In this document: positions 9,601-19,029 of the stretch, piece after piece
Layout of the letters: every line of letters starts with the position of its first letter
Numbering within the stretch: position 1 is the stretch's first letter
Assembly (NCBI GenBank): GCA_945892775.1
Contig: CAMDDP010000020.1
Span: forward strand, 1 to 53,406
DNA length: 53,406 nt
Source of the DNA: Chitinophaga pinensis
Lineage (GTDB): Bacteria > Bacteroidota > Bacteroidia > Chitinophagales > UBA10324
Direction of reading: 5' to 3'
Position numbers and translations under genes: made by a program
The notes under the pieces: generated by a model
Told to the model about the DNA's origin: nothing
Seen by the model: the letters and a program-made list of their open reading frames with translations, nothing else
Database searches by the model: none

Positions 9601-11645
9601 TTTTTGTAAAAACAAAACCGACTTCTGGGTTTATTGTAGGACCAGCATGCTCAGGAGAAAACACCTTAATCAGCTACACCGGGGCTTTTAGTCCTTCGGC
9701 AAATTTTAACTGGAATTTTGGGGGGGGAACAATTGTGAATGGAAGTGGCGAAGGACCCTACAATATATTATGGAATAACCCAGGCACTTACACGGTTTCG
9801 TTAACAGTTACATTAAACGGATGTGTATCTCAAACAACAACTCAACAGATTACTGTTCTTCAATCGCCCTCTTCTGCTTTCACCGTTGTAAGCCCTGCCT
9901 GTGCAGGGGGTGGAACCACTGTAACATATACTGGCAATGCAAATATTAATGCTCCTTATAACTGGTACTTTGGGGGAGGAAATGTTATAAGCGGTGGTGG
10001 CCAAGGTCCTTGGATTATCAGCTATCCCAATGAAGGCACATATAACATTACATTAATTGTACAAGACTTTGGCTGTACATCTTTACAAACCTCTCAATTC
10101 GTCATTGTAAATCCCATACCTATTGCCGAATTTTCTATTGCACCATCAATTTGTGAAGGAACAAACACAACGGTTACATATAGTGGCACTTCGGTTTCGA
10201 GCGCAATTTATAATTGGAATTTTGGAAGTGGAATTATTACAAGTGGCAGTGGACAGGGGCCATATCAAGTTTACTGGAGCAATTCGGGCATACAAACCGT
10301 TACACTATCTGTTACTGAAAATGGTTGTTCGTCACCCATAATTTCTCACTCAATAAATATTATTGATGCCCCACTTGCAGATTTCAATACCACCTCACCT
10401 GTTTGCGCCGATAAAAATTCAACCATTACATTTAATGGAAGCGCAAGTGTAAATGCTACTTTCTCTTGGAATTTTGGGGCGGCAACTGTATTAATTGGAA
10501 ATGGATCTGGCCCCTACCTATTATCATTTCCATCCGCCGGTTTTTATTCCGTTACACTTACCATTACTGATTTTGGTTGCACATCAACAAGCATACAAAA
10601 CATAAGTGTGAATGAAGCACAAACCTCTACTTTCATAATTTCGCCGAACATAGTGTGTGCAAACTATCCATTAAACATTTTATATACAGGCAGCGGAAAT
10701 AACACTGCAACCTATAATTGGAATTTTGATGGCGGAATGATTTCAAGTGGCAGCGGGCAAGGGCCTTACAATATTTTATTTTCTGATACTGGTGATTATA
10801 CTATTTCGTTGGCGGTTAATCAGGCATTGTGTACGAGTGATACACAGTCAATTTCTTTTTATGTAAATCCAATTCCGGTTTCTGCTTTTTCAGGTGCTCC
10901 TCTTTTTGCCTGTGATCTATTGCAAACTTTTTATTTAAATAATAGTACTGGTGCAACAAATTACAACTGGGATTTTGGAGATAATACTTCTGATACTTCA
11001 ATAAATCCAACCCATAATTACTCAGTTGGATTGTATGATGTAACGCTTACAGCATACAATCAGTTTGGATGTTCAGTTGAATTAACAATCCCAAATTATA
11101 TAAATGTTCAACCCACTCCTTCAGTTCAGTTTACTTCTGAGCCGGCGGCCGGACTGGAGTTAGCATTAGATGAAAATGAATTTGTTTTTGAAAACTTGAC
11201 TCAAAATGGCACTTCTTATCAATGGACTTTTGGAGATGGTGATAGTAGTGAAATCAAAAATCCAAATCATATTTACACAGATACCGGAAATTTCTTTATA
11301 ACGCTTATCGCCTACAACGATGTTGGTTGTAGTGACTCTATTAAACAAGGTCCTTATATTATTGTACCTGGTGCATTTATTTTTATTCCAAATGCTTTTA
11401 CACCTAATGCTGACGGACGAAATGATGTGTTCCACATTTTCGGTCATACCATTAAAGAGACGACGCTACAAATATTTAATCGATGGGGAGAATTAGTTTA
11501 TGATGGTGATGGATATAATGAAGGATGGGACGGAACATTCGAAGGGAAGCCACTTAATACTGGGGTATATGTCTATCGAGCTTTCATTAAAAAAAATAGT
11601 GGCCTCACTGTTACACTTCAAGGCGACTTAACTTTAATAAGATAA
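6663..11645 (+). CDS. Giant secreted PKD-repeat protein with T9SS type B sorting domain (adhesin A)
   Basis: A 1660-residue exported protein. The start is a GTG: the codons from 6663 encode a clean signal peptide (1-20, ending CCSAQ) and an in-frame stop lies 15 bases upstream. After it come an N-terminal module ending in YPVTIDP (322-328), a cysteine-rich region (about 340-480), one Ig-like domain (about 490-560), about 12 PKD-like repeats of roughly 84 residues (565-1570), and a C-terminal CHU_C domain (about 1572-1660: FIPNAFTPNADGRNDVF, then FNRWGELVYDGDGY, ending LQGDLTLIR). That last domain is the T9SS type B, 'gliding motility-associated', sorting signal, so the protein should cross the outer membrane by T9SS. 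An adhesive or surface-matrix role is inference. The N-terminal module resembles that of the leftward neighbour. A G8 run lies at 9720-9727. Confidence 0.93.
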   Translation: MKSIFALFFLIAFSFCCSAQIIVPIQQQTFNLYSFSPEIKSNQSDLLKFSQEKSHPEYGTLPFNAGCENCFEVLEKRTADERYFLKESSDGTEFFIQKSYTPMHFKNAEGRWVTIDSRIKKISDKKFTAAQQQFPVEIDLENGLTSIVGEEKIIFNQDVKLYELNDGILVNEQFSSNEAFFTAGDNGVEQRNFFPGVYRQLAADLGSIETNYILIRKPELSQQTNWLMFEDNFSLPENYFIKYSSNGYLNSDGLFIGELIIINEKGLEEFKIIKPEMFDDISSNDVDVSTTKIGYKIINENKNFKIQLYVSAEWLNEENRDYPVTIDPTITVSGSYLPNVYEGSGYANGTWLNTSCSYPINLMFPGNASATNAGFSARYSTANACSNCYLTYGGMNIVGPCGISQEAPGIPWTCQGAMFGGTCTGSSIAMPQIINCLTPSCNPTPVQISLQLMRTVCAGAGCLNTCIRLDPTFYSVTLSGITVQSIISSSVAGFNLCSGTTVTYTATPQYGVPPYTYSWNPGGGTTAAISVTPLVNSTYTLIVTDACGNTYQAVRLVNILPSSTATFTTTTPICISQTASFNYTGNGIAATTYLWNFNDPSSGANNTSTLQNPTHLFSAPGFYSVSLTASLGACVSQPFIQTIFVGPQPTSLFVINPPLCVGQPVTITYSGNASINATYNWNFGGGTIISGNGQGPYQVQWNTAGNFPISLSVTIGICNSSITNQNIQILALPTATINSTTPVCEGQNSLITYTGNGGATATYNWNFDSGNIVSGSANGPYQINWSTAGNYFIQLTVTKNGCSTLATPQNVLVNLIPTSTFSATPDSICVGSTCTITYNGTAGVNATYNWIFTGGTVISGSGQGPYQVIWATQGLKSIKLTVTENGCTSIQTINLISITPAITSTFTSTTPVCPLENSIINYTGNGNAGATYSWTFNGGLVASGSGQGPYLVNWTTSGNKTISLSVIQNGCTSVTNNNTVFVKTKPTSGFIVGPACSGENTLISYTGAFSPSANFNWNFGGGTIVNGSGEGPYNILWNNPGTYTVSLTVTLNGCVSQTTTQQITVLQSPSSAFTVVSPACAGGGTTVTYTGNANINAPYNWYFGGGNVISGGGQGPWIISYPNEGTYNITLIVQDFGCTSLQTSQFVIVNPIPIAEFSIAPSICEGTNTTVTYSGTSVSSAIYNWNFGSGIITSGSGQGPYQVYWSNSGIQTVTLSVTENGCSSPIISHSINIIDAPLADFNTTSPVCADKNSTITFNGSASVNATFSWNFGAATVLIGNGSGPYLLSFPSAGFYSVTLTITDFGCTSTSIQNISVNEAQTSTFIISPNIVCANYPLNILYTGSGNNTATYNWNFDGGMISSGSGQGPYNILFSDTGDYTISLAVNQALCTSDTQSISFYVNPIPVSAFSGAPLFACDLLQTFYLNNSTGATNYNWDFGDNTSDTSINPTHNYSVGLYDVTLTAYNQFGCSVELTIPNYINVQPTPSVQFTSEPAAGLELALDENEFVFENLTQNGTSYQWTFGDGDSSEIKNPNHIYTDTGNFFITLIAYNDVGCSDSIKQGPYIIVPGAFIFIPNAFTPNADGRNDVFHIFGHTIKETTLQIFNRWGELVYDGDGYNEGWDGTFEGKPLNTGVYVYRAFIKKNSGLTVTLQGDLTLIR
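8346..11367 (+). repeat. Array of about 12 PKD-like repeats within adhesin A
   Basis: Units of about 84 codons follow one pattern: a start such as PVCEGQN, a TYNWNFGGG core, SGSGQGPYQVxW in the middle, and an LTVTxNGC end. Units 2-10 keep the xGxGPY signature, which is also conserved at DNA level (agtgggcaaggtccttac, agcggtcagggcccctat, agtggacaggggccatat). Units 1, 11 and 12 are classical PKD domains with WDFGD-like cores. Boundaries were read by eye and may be off by a few codons. Confidence 0.85.
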
Positions 11646-11672
11646 AATATTTTATCGGCCTTATCTGATAAG
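11641..11672. other. Inverted repeats between convergent giant genes
   Basis: Two perfect palindromes sit in the 15-bp gap and the flanking stops of the convergent genes: GATAAAATATTTTATC (11641-11656) and CTTATC-T-GATAAG (11660-11672). Both genes end in LIR-stop, written ATAAGATAA on one strand and ATCAGATAA on the other, so part of the symmetry comes from facing homologous 3' ends. The stems are AT-rich, so a bidirectional terminator role is possible but weakly supported. Confidence 0.4.
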
Positions 11673-14036
11673 CGTTACATCTCCTTTTAAAATATATTTC
11701 TTTCCGCTTAACATTTTAATTTTTGCTACATACACATAAACATCAGTGGAAGAATTCATGCCTAAATAAGTTCCATCCCAACCCTTCGATACATCATCCG
11801 TTTGAAAAACCATTTCGCCCCAGCGATCATATACACGAAAATCAACCGTGGCAATTGCTATTCCATAAATATTAAGCAACTCATTTGCTCCATCGTTATT
11901 GGGAGTAAAAGCCGACGGAATCCACGGCTTGGGTTCGCCGTCAATTATGATTAATGGACTTCGGGCGGTATCAAGACAGCCATTAACAGCAGTTACCGTA
12001 AGGGTCACATAATATTCTCCTTCTTCAGTAAAACTGTGTGCGATGTTGAATGATGTATCAGAAGTATTATCTCCAAAATCCCAGTTGTAATTTATAGCCC
12101 CAATTGATGTATTAAAAAAGCTAAATAAATTATCACTGAAAGTGAAATTCCCGGGCGCCGCCGGATCCATATTGAAATACGCGGTTGGACTTGGGAACAC
12201 ACTAACAGCAGAAATTTGTAATGCCGAATCACTACATCCGCTCGCATTAGAGGTAATCATTAATACATCATAAGTACCGGCAGAATAAGAATGTTGAGTT
12301 GAATTTCCCGCCCCAAAGGTGCCATCTCCAAAATGCCAAAGTGCAGTAACTCCATTTACACTGGTGTTTTCAAATGAAACTGTCAATGGTTCACAGCCAG
12401 TTGATGGAACTACATTAAAAGTTGCAACGGGAGTAGGATCAAATGTTAATGTTGCGGTAGCGGTAGAAAAACACCCGTTAACATCTGTACCAGTAATTAT
12501 ATAAACTGTTGTTGCCAAAAGAGAAGCGGTAACATTTGCTCCATTAATTGTATTCAATCCATTTGAAGGTGACCAGGAATACAAGAGAGCACCATTAGCC
12601 ACAAGAGCAACAGTTTGTCCTGTGCAAAAAGGAAATACCGAAGGATTCACCGTTACAGTGGGTAGCACAAATACATTTACCAAAGCAGTGGCCGTATTTA
12701 CACACCCATTAATATCTGTGCCTGAAACCGTATAGGTAGTGGTAGTTAAAGGAGAGGCAGAAGGAGTAGAAATATTATTTGCACTCAATGCACTATTAGG
12801 ACCCCATAAATAAGTTAAAGCACCTGAAGCCGAAATAACCCCTGATTGCCCAGCACAAATATTTATCCCCGTTGCTAAAACATTTGGCAATGGATTAACT
12901 GTAATAACAACCGAAGCTGTTCCACTGCACCCGCTAACATCAATTCCGGTTACAGTATAAGTGGTGTTTACCGTAGGCTGAGCGGTAACACTTGCACTTA
13001 TTGATGTGTTTAATCCACCAGATGGTGACCAGGTATAAGCTAGCCCACCATTGGCAGTAATAATAGTGTTGCTTCCTAAACAGATAGAATTACTAACAGC
13101 AGAGGCAATAATAGTTGCCCCTGCTGTTACAATAGTTTGTTGGGTAGTAATATTGCTACAACCATTTGCATCAGTATAACTATAAGTAATTGTATATGGG
13201 CCGCCAACACCTGCAAGTGAGGGATCAAAATTATTTCCTGAAACTCCTTGTCCTGAAAAAATTCCCCCAACAGGATTTCCAGCTAAATTATTTACAACAG
13301 CAGTAACACAATTCACTACATTCAATCCACTGAATGAAACCGTCGGAATGGGATTAACAACAACAACTACCTGTAATGTACTGCTGCAATTTTGTGCAGA
13401 GGTGCCAGTAACAACATAAGTAATTGTTGTGGCTGGATTAGCAATAGGATTTGAAACAGAATTGCTACTCAATGCCGTTGGTGGATTCCATGCATAAGTA
13501 TTTGCACCACTTGCAATTAACTGAACATTTCCGCCAACACATATAGATGCCGGAGAAGGAATAATATTTAAAATTGGCAAAGGATTGACCGTTACAACAG
13601 TAGTGTTAATGGCCGAACAATTATTCGTTGATGTTCCTATGATAGTATAGGTAGTAGTTAAAGTTGGCGTTGCAATCACGTTTGCATTAGTTGAATTGCT
13701 TAACCCAGCAGCTGGCGACCATAAATAAGTGCTCGCACCACTTGCATTGATATTTACAAAAGCTCCCGCACATATTGTAGAATTTAAAGGGAGAATAATA
13801 AGAATTGGAAGTGGGAGTACGCTCACTGCCACTGTTGTCTGAACAGAACAACCAACACCTGATGTTCCAACAATAGTATAAGTTGTACTGACAGTTGGTG
13901 AGGCCGTTACAGTTGTTCCTGTTGAATTATTTAATGTAGCAGAAGGCGACCATACATAGCTCACCGCACCATTTGCATTCAACACAACATTTTGCCCCAA
14001 ACAAATAGAGGCGAATATCGGATTTATATTTACTGA
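11661..14036 (-). repeat. 2376-bp collinear duplicated segment, copy in adhesin B
   Basis: From the repeat starting SVNINPIFASICLG to the stop codon, this segment matches the end of adhesin C unit by unit: seven Ig-like repeats in the same order, including the single odd unit GGIFSGQGVSGNNFDP, then two PKD domains and CHU_C. The two segments have exactly the same length (792 codons with stop), so there is no net insertion or deletion. Confidence 0.85.
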
Positions 14037-16523
14037 TGGAAACGGATTAACAGTAACTACTACTGTAGTTGAATTGCTGCAGCCATTCGCACTTGTTCCA
14101 ACTATGCTATAAGTAGATGTTATAATGGGCGATGCCGTCACTATAGATCCAGTAGTCACGCTCAACCCAATAGCGGGCGACCAAGTATAATTAGTGGCCC
14201 CACTTGCCGTAAGCAAAATGTTTTGACCTAAACAAATAGAAGCAGGACTCGGATTTATTAAAACTATTGCCCCTAAAGTAACTGTAACATTAACAGAAGT
14301 TACAGCCGACAAACAATTACCCTGTGTTACCTGGAGTGTAACAATTTGTGTTCCTATTGTATTCCATGTAACTTGGTATGGACCCTGACCAGAGCCAGAA
14401 ATTATAGTTGCCCCTGAAAAACCCCAGGTGAAAAGTGCCCCGGCACAAGCCGATCCATTATAAGTAATAGTTGCATTTTGTCCACTACAAACTGAGGTCG
14501 GATTAACAATGAATGTGGAAGTTGGAACAGGCACAACTGTTATCTGGGTAGTAGTAGTTGCGCCAATGCACCCGGCAGCAGTTGGCGTAATCGTATAAGT
14601 AAGAGTTGCTGAAGGACAAATCGCATTAACAAGTGTTGCCGAAATATTTCCATTTCCTGAGGTTCCATTTGAGCCATTCCAGGTATAAGTTGTTCCTGCA
14701 ACGCAAGAAGTGAGCACAACATTCATGGGCGAATTGGAACAAACGGTTTGCAAAGTTGGAGTAGCTATTGCATCTGGCATTGGTTTCACTGTTACGCTTT
14801 TAGCTGTTAATCCGGCAACCACAATTCCGCAAGCATCTGTAATAACTGGTGGCGGCACACTCAAAACAGTTGTTGCGCCGCAAGTGGTAGGGCACCCCGG
14901 AATAACCAAATTTATATTCCCTGTACCGCCACTTGTACACGGATTACCTCCTGCATTATAACTACCAAAATTCACAGCACCAACGGCCCATGGGTGTGTC
15001 ATTGTATAGGGAGCAACTCCTAAATTTGCGGTAGCAGTTATGGTAAGGTTGCAATTGTTCGCACAAATTGAAGTTGGATTAACTGACCACAATGAATTTG
15101 ATGATTCTAAAGTTTTTCCTACAATGTGCGCACTGAACGGATATAATGTAGTTGGGTCGTAATAAATATAAGACGAGTTACACCCCCCAGCACCAAAATT
15201 TCGTGATAGATGCATTACTAAGGCCACACTTTGCGAAGCGCACGAAGGAGCAAAACAACAAGAGAGTGTCTGCTTCATGTCTTGATTCAATAGACTTGCC
15301 GTACCCGACATATTACCCACAGGTGGAACAACCGTCCAATAGAATGTTGGATTTTGCGGGTCTCTTCCACAGGTGGTCGTAAAAAACATAAAGCCATTCG
15401 ACATCCAAGTAGCTGTAGCAGGATTAGCATAATAACTGGCTGTTACAAAAAAATTAGTAATAGTAATAGTTGCTGGAATAACAACATTTATTGAAGCAGC
15501 AGAAGCCGTAGGTGGCGGGGTGCAAGATGGAATAACTCCGCCCGCCCATGTTATGGTTGGGCCCGTTACAATTGGATCAATGGTTACTGGATAAATCCGA
15601 TGTGGATCTTTTAACCAATCTGCAGGAACAATAATTTCTAATAAATATTTTCCATTTGTTTCCGTCAAACGATACGAGCCAACTAAAAAAGAATTTTCGC
15701 GGTGAATTTCTGCTGTATTTGAATCATAAAACACTGGAGTCCTGAATCTTGCTTTTTCTTTTTGTTCGGTGTCATATACAACCAATTCTCCCCTCCAACT
15801 TCCATCTTGCTCTTCTCCTTTGAACAAATCTTTTTTGATAGAAAAACCTTTGGGTAAATTAATTTCTTCTGAAATAATTAAATCGTTTAGCCCTATTAAA
15901 GCGCTTGCATTTTGAATGATGTAATCAGATTCAATTTGATTTTTACGAAAAATAATTTTCTTATCTATTCCCTGAAAAGCGGAATGAATGTAAATACCAT
16001 TGTCGCCAACAGTAAAATCATTCTTTGAAACTTCTACTCCATTTATTTTTGAATTAATGTTGAATTTTAATTTTGAATCATCCCCTAAAGAAATTTCAGT
16101 ACTGCCGTCGGGCAACAGATAGGTAGGATATTCTTGGTGCATTGCAGCCCATCCATTTTGAGTTGAACTTAACCGTGGATCAATTGCCCTCCACCAACCA
16201 TCTTTAAAATAATTTATTTCCTCTGCCGCAAAACCATAAATAGAATCCCCATTCGATGAAATGTAGATTCGGGTGGTGGCGGTTCGCCTTTGAATTAACT
16301 CGTACCAATTCAAACTATCATTAAAACAAATTCCAAAGTCAGGATTTGTTTGAGCCGATTTAGGAGTGATTTGTTTAAAAACATCAAGGTTTGCGTAATT
16401 TTTAAAGGGATGCAACTCCGAAAGATTATACTCAACTGGCATCAAATTATTTTGAGCCGACAACAATAAAATATTGCCTCCTAAAAAAATAAAAACCAGA
16501 AAAAATATTTTTCCTAAACGCAT
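11661..16523 (-). CDS. Giant secreted Ig/PKD-repeat protein with T9SS type B sorting domain (adhesin B)
   Basis: A 1620-residue exported protein. I chose the ATG at 16523 because it begins a clean signal peptide (MRLGKIFFLVFIFLGG...LLLSAQ); a TTG 33 bases upstream would add a non-signal leader. Order: signal peptide; N-terminal module with YPVTIDP (311-317), homologous to that of adhesin A; a cysteine-containing region; an Ig-like region; one PKD repeat with SGSGQGPYQVTW as in adhesin A; eight repeats of about 76 residues (SICLGQN, then WSP, then TTTYTIxGT, then NGCS), one of them of a distinct GGIFSGQGVSG type; two PKD domains (WHFGDGT, WDFGDNT); and a CHU_C domain (WIPSAFTPNNDG, VYDRWGEMVF, ending GDVTLIR). 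Its last 2376 bp are collinear with adhesin C. Secretion through T9SS is well supported; an adhesive function is inference. Confidence 0.92.
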   Translation of the reverse strand: MRLGKIFFLVFIFLGGNILLLSAQNNLMPVEYNLSELHPFKNYANLDVFKQITPKSAQTNPDFGICFNDSLNWYELIQRRTATTRIYISSNGDSIYGFAAEEINYFKDGWWRAIDPRLSSTQNGWAAMHQEYPTYLLPDGSTEISLGDDSKLKFNINSKINGVEVSKNDFTVGDNGIYIHSAFQGIDKKIIFRKNQIESDYIIQNASALIGLNDLIISEEINLPKGFSIKKDLFKGEEQDGSWRGELVVYDTEQKEKARFRTPVFYDSNTAEIHRENSFLVGSYRLTETNGKYLLEIIVPADWLKDPHRIYPVTIDPIVTGPTITWAGGVIPSCTPPPTASAASINVVIPATITITNFFVTASYYANPATATWMSNGFMFFTTTCGRDPQNPTFYWTVVPPVGNMSGTASLLNQDMKQTLSCCFAPSCASQSVALVMHLSRNFGAGGCNSSYIYYDPTTLYPFSAHIVGKTLESSNSLWSVNPTSICANNCNLTITATANLGVAPYTMTHPWAVGAVNFGSYNAGGNPCTSGGTGNINLVIPGCPTTCGATTVLSVPPPVITDACGIVVAGLTAKSVTVKPMPDAIATPTLQTVCSNSPMNVVLTSCVAGTTYTWNGSNGTSGNGNISATLVNAICPSATLTYTITPTAAGCIGATTTTQITVVPVPTSTFIVNPTSVCSGQNATITYNGSACAGALFTWGFSGATIISGSGQGPYQVTWNTIGTQIVTLQVTQGNCLSAVTSVNVTVTLGAIVLINPSPASICLGQNILLTASGATNYTWSPAIGLSVTTGSIVTASPIITSTYSIVGTSANGCSNSTTVVVTVNPFPSVNINPIFASICLGQNVVLNANGAVSYVWSPSATLNNSTGTTVTASPTVSTTYTIVGTSGVGCSVQTTVAVSVLPLPILIILPLNSTICAGAFVNINASGASTYLWSPAAGLSNSTNANVIATPTLTTTYTIIGTSTNNCSAINTTVVTVNPLPILNIIPSPASICVGGNVQLIASGANTYAWNPPTALSSNSVSNPIANPATTITYVVTGTSAQNCSSTLQVVVVVNPIPTVSFSGLNVVNCVTAVVNNLAGNPVGGIFSGQGVSGNNFDPSLAGVGGPYTITYSYTDANGCSNITTQQTIVTAGATIIASAVSNSICLGSNTIITANGGLAYTWSPSGGLNTSISASVTAQPTVNTTYTVTGIDVSGCSGTASVVITVNPLPNVLATGINICAGQSGVISASGALTYLWGPNSALSANNISTPSASPLTTTTYTVSGTDINGCVNTATALVNVFVLPTVTVNPSVFPFCTGQTVALVANGALLYSWSPSNGLNTINGANVTASLLATTVYIITGTDVNGCFSTATATLTFDPTPVATFNVVPSTGCEPLTVSFENTSVNGVTALWHFGDGTFGAGNSTQHSYSAGTYDVLMITSNASGCSDSALQISAVSVFPSPTAYFNMDPAAPGNFTFSDNLFSFFNTSIGAINYNWDFGDNTSDTSFNIAHSFTEEGEYYVTLTVTAVNGCLDTARSPLIIIDGEPKPWIPSAFTPNNDGANELLNIYGIAIATVDFRVYDRWGEMVFQTDDVSKGWDGTYLGMNSSTDVYVYVAKIKMLSGKKYILKGDVTLIR

Positions 16524-16653
16524 GTTGTTAATAGAGGTAGAAAGATAACACTGCAAGAATAAAATTATTAATTTAATCTAAAATTATTCTTACCCATTAA
16601 AATCCTTGTACATTTCAAATAAAATATTGAAAAAAACATAAACCTAATAGCTC

Positions 16654-19029
16654 TTAACGAATAAGTGTTACATCCCCTTTCAAAAGATATTTCTTTCCAC
16701 TCACCATTTTAATAGTTGCAACATATACATAAACATCTGTGGAAGAAATTGAATTATGATAATTTCCATCCCATCCCTGCGACACATCATTCGTTTGAAA
16801 AACTAGTTCGCCCCACCTATCAAAAACACGTAATTCAACTGTTTCAATCGCAACCCCATAAAGCATGAATAAATCGTTAGAACCATCATTATTAGGGGTG
16901 AAAGCGGATGGGAACCAGGGCTTGGGTTCACCTTGAATAATTATTATCGGACTTTGTGCTGTATCTGTACAACCATTTGTAGAAATGGCTGTTAGTGTCA
17001 CATAAAAATTGCCCGGCTCAACAAAACTATGTGAAGTGTTAAAAGATGTATCTGAAACATGATCCCCAAAATTCCAATTATAAGCAGTTGCACCGATTGA
17101 GTTGTTAAAGAAATTAAAAAGATTATCTGTGTAAGGAAAATTTCCAGGAGCGGGAGGATCCATATTAAAAAAAGCAGTTGGACTCGGAAGAATTGTTACA
17201 GCCGCACTTTCTAATAAATTATCAGAACAGCCGCTTGTATTATTAGTAACCAACAAGACATCATAGGTTCCCGCTGTATAAATGTGTTGTATTGAATTTC
17301 CTACACCACTTGTTCCATCGCCAAAATACCAAACTGCACTCACGCCATTATTACTTGTGTTTTGAAAAGATACAACTAATGGTTCACATCCATTATTTGG
17401 ATTCACGTCAAAAGAAGCCGTTGGAATGGGGTCAATTGTCAATATAGATGTGGCTGTTGCAAAACATCCATTTGCATCTATACCAGTTACCGTGTAAGCC
17501 GTTGTTGTTGTTGGAGTGGCGGTTACGACTGAGGTGTTAAACATATCTAGGCCAATCGTTGGCGACCACAAATAATTTGTTGCACCAACAGCTGTTAATA
17601 GAATGCTGGTGCCTGGACAAAACAGGGAGGAAACGGGACTAACTGTAACCACAGGTAATAAAAAAACATTAACAACTGCTGTAGCACTATTTACACATCC
17701 ATTAAAATCAGTTCCTAAAACAGTATAAGTAGTTGTAACAATTGGTGAGGCAATTGGATTTGGAATATTGAAAGCGTTAAGTGAATTATTGGGCCCCCAT
17801 TGATAAGTTGAAGCGCCAGAAGCCGAAATAACCCCTGTTTGTCCAGAGCAAATATTTACCCCGGTCGCAATTAAAGTAGGCAATGGATTAACAAAAATAT
17901 TAATTGATGCCGTGCCACTGCAGCCATTAATATCAATCCCCGTAACAGAATAGGTAATTGTATTAATAGGTTGGGCGGTAACACTTGCGCTTATTGTGGA
18001 ATTTAACCCTGTTGATGGCGCCCACGAATAAGTTTGCCCGCCTATGGCTGTTAAAATTGTATTGCTTCCAATACAAATTGAATTACTGACTGCTGATACT
18101 GAAATATTGGCCCCTCCAATAACTGTCGTTTGTTGTGTTGAAACATTACCACACCCATTCGCATCAGTATAGCTATAGGTAATTGTATATGGCCCACCAA
18201 TTCCAGCTAATACTGGGTCAAAGAAATTTCCAGAAATTCCTGCTCCTGAAAAAACACCTCCAAATGGATTTCCAATTAAATTATTTATAGGGGCACTTAT
18301 ACAATTCACCACTGTTAGCCCATTAAAAGAAACTACCGGCAGTTGATTTACAGTAATAATAACCTGCGCAGTGCTACTGCAATTTTGTTGGGAAGTTCCA
18401 GTTACAACATATGTAATTGTTGAGGAAGGAGTACTGATAGGATTAGCAATAGAATTGCTGCTTAAAGAGGTTGGAGGATTCCAAGCATAGGTAAGCGCAC
18501 CACTAGCATTAAGCTGAATGTTTCCACCAGCACAAATGGCGGGTGCCAATGGATTTATACCAATTAAAGGAATTGGATTTACTGTTACAGTAGTTGATGC
18601 TGAAGAGGTGCACCCATTCACTGCGGTTCCTGTAACGGAATATGTGGTGGTTATAATTGGTGAGGCAGATACACTTGGAGTAGCCGAATTGTTTAAACCA
18701 GTTAAAGGCGACCACAAATAAGTTGATGCACCGCTTGCAACTAGAACAACAGCATCTCCAAGACAAATTACAGAATTAATTGGAAGAATATTAACAATAG
18801 GAAGCGCCAATACATTTACCACAACAGTTGTTTGATCTGAACAACCAACTCCAGATGTTCCAATTACTGTATAAGTGATGTTTATGATTGGAGAAGCCGT
18901 TACTGATACGCTTGTTGAATTGTTCAATCCGTTTGATGGCGACCAATTGTAACTCACTGCACCATTTGCAGTCAATAAAACATTTTCACCTAAACAAATG
19001 GAAGCAGAAATTGGATTAACAATTGTAAC
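16654..19029 (-). repeat. 2376-bp collinear duplicated segment, copy in adhesin C
   Basis: This runs from the repeat starting VTIVNPISASICLG to the stop codon. It is the partner of the segment at 11661-14036, with the same order of seven Ig-like units (including the odd GGVFSGAGISGNFFDP unit), two PKD domains and CHU_C, and the same length to the base. Confidence 0.85.

Noticed and set aside
16524-16556. Longer N-terminus for adhesin B from a TTG at 16556
   Set aside because: It would place 11 polar residues before the signal peptide; the ATG at 16523 gives a typical signal sequence.
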